A DNA stretch of 64,000 nt from Latrodectus hesperus (taxonomy: Eukaryota > Arthropoda > Arachnida > Araneae > Theridiidae): NCBI GenBank assembly GCA_037975125.1, contig JAJQOW010000014.1:1798001-1862000 (forward strand). Direction: 5' to 3'. The notes beneath the pieces were generated by a model. That model was not told where the DNA came from. It did no database searches and worked only from the letters and a program-made list of their open reading frames with translations. The translations under genes were made by a program, and so were the position numbers. Within the stretch, counting starts at the first letter, position 1. The number at the start of each line of letters is the position of its first letter. This document shows positions 62,931-64,000 of the stretch, one piece after another.

Positions 62931-63275
62931 TAAAGCTTCTGTTTCTGTGAATAGCAACAACAATGGGTTTTGAGGGATGAAATATACGCATGCATATTGG
63001 GACAATCCGGATCTTGTTTTCAGCGATCTGGTTGGTTGTTAGTTGTTAGTGATGTCATTTACATGGAGAATGGTTCTTTTACTGGATCGAATTTTTCTAT
63101 TGGTCAAATAAAATTGTACTATTAGGGTTTGGCAACACTAGTGCAGCTCACTTGTACTTTTATCCGGAAAAATTAGTTCAGTGTATACCATTGCTGCTGT
63201 AATTTTTCTCAGGAGTGGAAGCTAAGAGAAAAAAATATATAATGAAATGTTTCCCCAGAGATTTGTGTAACTCGA

Positions 63276-63575
63276 ATGACAATGAAAGCTGCTCTGTATC
63301 AAAAACTCCTGTTACACTCCGAATATATGGTTTCTCTTGGAGGAGATTACTTCGCTTATGCAGCATGCTTCAAACGCTGTACCTATGCCCATATGCGGAA
63401 GCTTATTACAGACGCTGAAGGATGGTTATGGTCAACGAAATATGGAGTGACCATGTCTCCTGCCGTGTGGAACTCGTTGGTTAGAGAAATCTGCAAATTC
63501 AGAATTAATGGTTCTTCTGATATTGTGACCATCATGAATAAAAAGTTATGTGTATCACAGCTAACAATTAATTAG
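63276..63575 (+). other. Unassigned ORF, 99 residues, possible element remnant
   Basis: The frame opens at ATG 63276 and contains AHMRKLITDAEGWLWSTKYG then VTMSPAVWNSLVREI. The pattern KxGVxxSPxxWxxL recalls PC4-type single-strand DNA-binding domains, but the match is weak and judged by eye. An adjoining frame runs to 63760. No promoter or splice context is evident. Confidence 0.25.
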
Positions 63576-64000
63576 TGTTTGTGTTTCAAAAGTTATTCCA
63601 AAGCAAAAATTTGCAGTTCGAGTTTATGTTCAATCATGTTGTGGTAAACAGGTCTCAGTTTTCAGATTTATGTGACAAAATTTCAGTGATTTCAGACCAA
63701 ATGATGGAAAGTTTCATCAAAGGTTCTTTACAGATTACGATGCACACAGTAAATGAGTGATTAAAATTTTGATCCCTCAATCCCTAACAGAAACAATTTT
63801 GAAACTACAAAATAAGAATTAACTTTAAGCGATTTTAATGGAATTTAGACCCACTGCAACATGCAATTACGAATTCTTTTAAATTTCCGTGCGGCTATTT
63901 TATATAATCAGTTACCTAACAGGAAGCATTGATAAAACTAAGCGATAGTTTGGTAGGAGCAGTTTATTCGACAACGTGTCATCAAATCTGGCTTTCCACG

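Noticed and set aside
61999..64000. Search for the final NKCC exon
   Set aside because: No frame resembling TLPxxRKG, LYMAWLE or a terminal FYS was found; it is probably downstream.
1..64000. CRISPR arrays, operons, prophage or bacterial defence systems
   Set aside because: Spliced genes, tRNA-derived SINEs and LINEs show eukaryotic nuclear DNA; no such structures were seen.

Overview
This is an animal nuclear-genome window, AT-rich, intron-rich and dense in transposable elements. The single host gene I can support is a plus-strand SLC12-family Na-K-Cl cotransporter (NKCC type). It runs from about 8.8 kb to 62.0 kb as 21 exons. All 20 introns are GT-AG and every exon phase joins, giving 873 complete codons. 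They cover transmembrane helix 1 through nearly the end of the cytosolic C-terminal domain. The N-terminal regulatory exons and the last exon or exons lie outside the window. Potassium- and sodium-site residues (a Tyr in TM3, paired Ser in TM8) indicate a K+-dependent NKCC rather than an NCC or KCC. The protein sequence and the mix of Tc1/mariner, R1/LOA-like LINEs and tRNA-derived SINEs suggest an arthropod, most likely a chelicerate such as a spider; that is inference, not proof.

Layout. 1-8.8 kb: upstream intron or flank with no exon found, several SINEs, a LINE 3' fragment, and a Tc1 element nested in a SINE. 8.8-26.4 kb: exons 1-11, the whole membrane domain, with LINE and Tc1 fragments in introns. 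26.4-34.7 kb: intron 11, which holds a full-length, apparently intact non-LTR retrotransposon (28791-33885, two ORFs, 14-bp target-site duplication) inserted into an older SINE. 34.7-62.0 kb: exons 12-21, the C-terminal domain, with introns carrying SINEs, two 776-bp MITEs, a hAT-like MITE, a decayed Tc1 and long AT microsatellites. 62-64 kb: intron sequence with a complete small SINE, a GC/E-box/CRE cluster and weak ORFs.

How it fits together. One transporter gene is spread over more than 53 kb because its introns are filled with mobile DNA. The insertion order can be read in places: SINE then Tc1 at 6.2-8.0 kb, and SINE then duplication then LINE at 28.7-34.3 kb. The most unusual observations are: SINE families with a shared tail but different tRNA-like heads; a SINE whose tail matches the 3' end of a resident LINE family; two cases where a SINE plus only one of its flanks is duplicated elsewhere in the gene; and two copies of the same internally deleted mariner-like element. 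I found no prokaryotic-type operon, CRISPR array, defence system or functional RNA gene.
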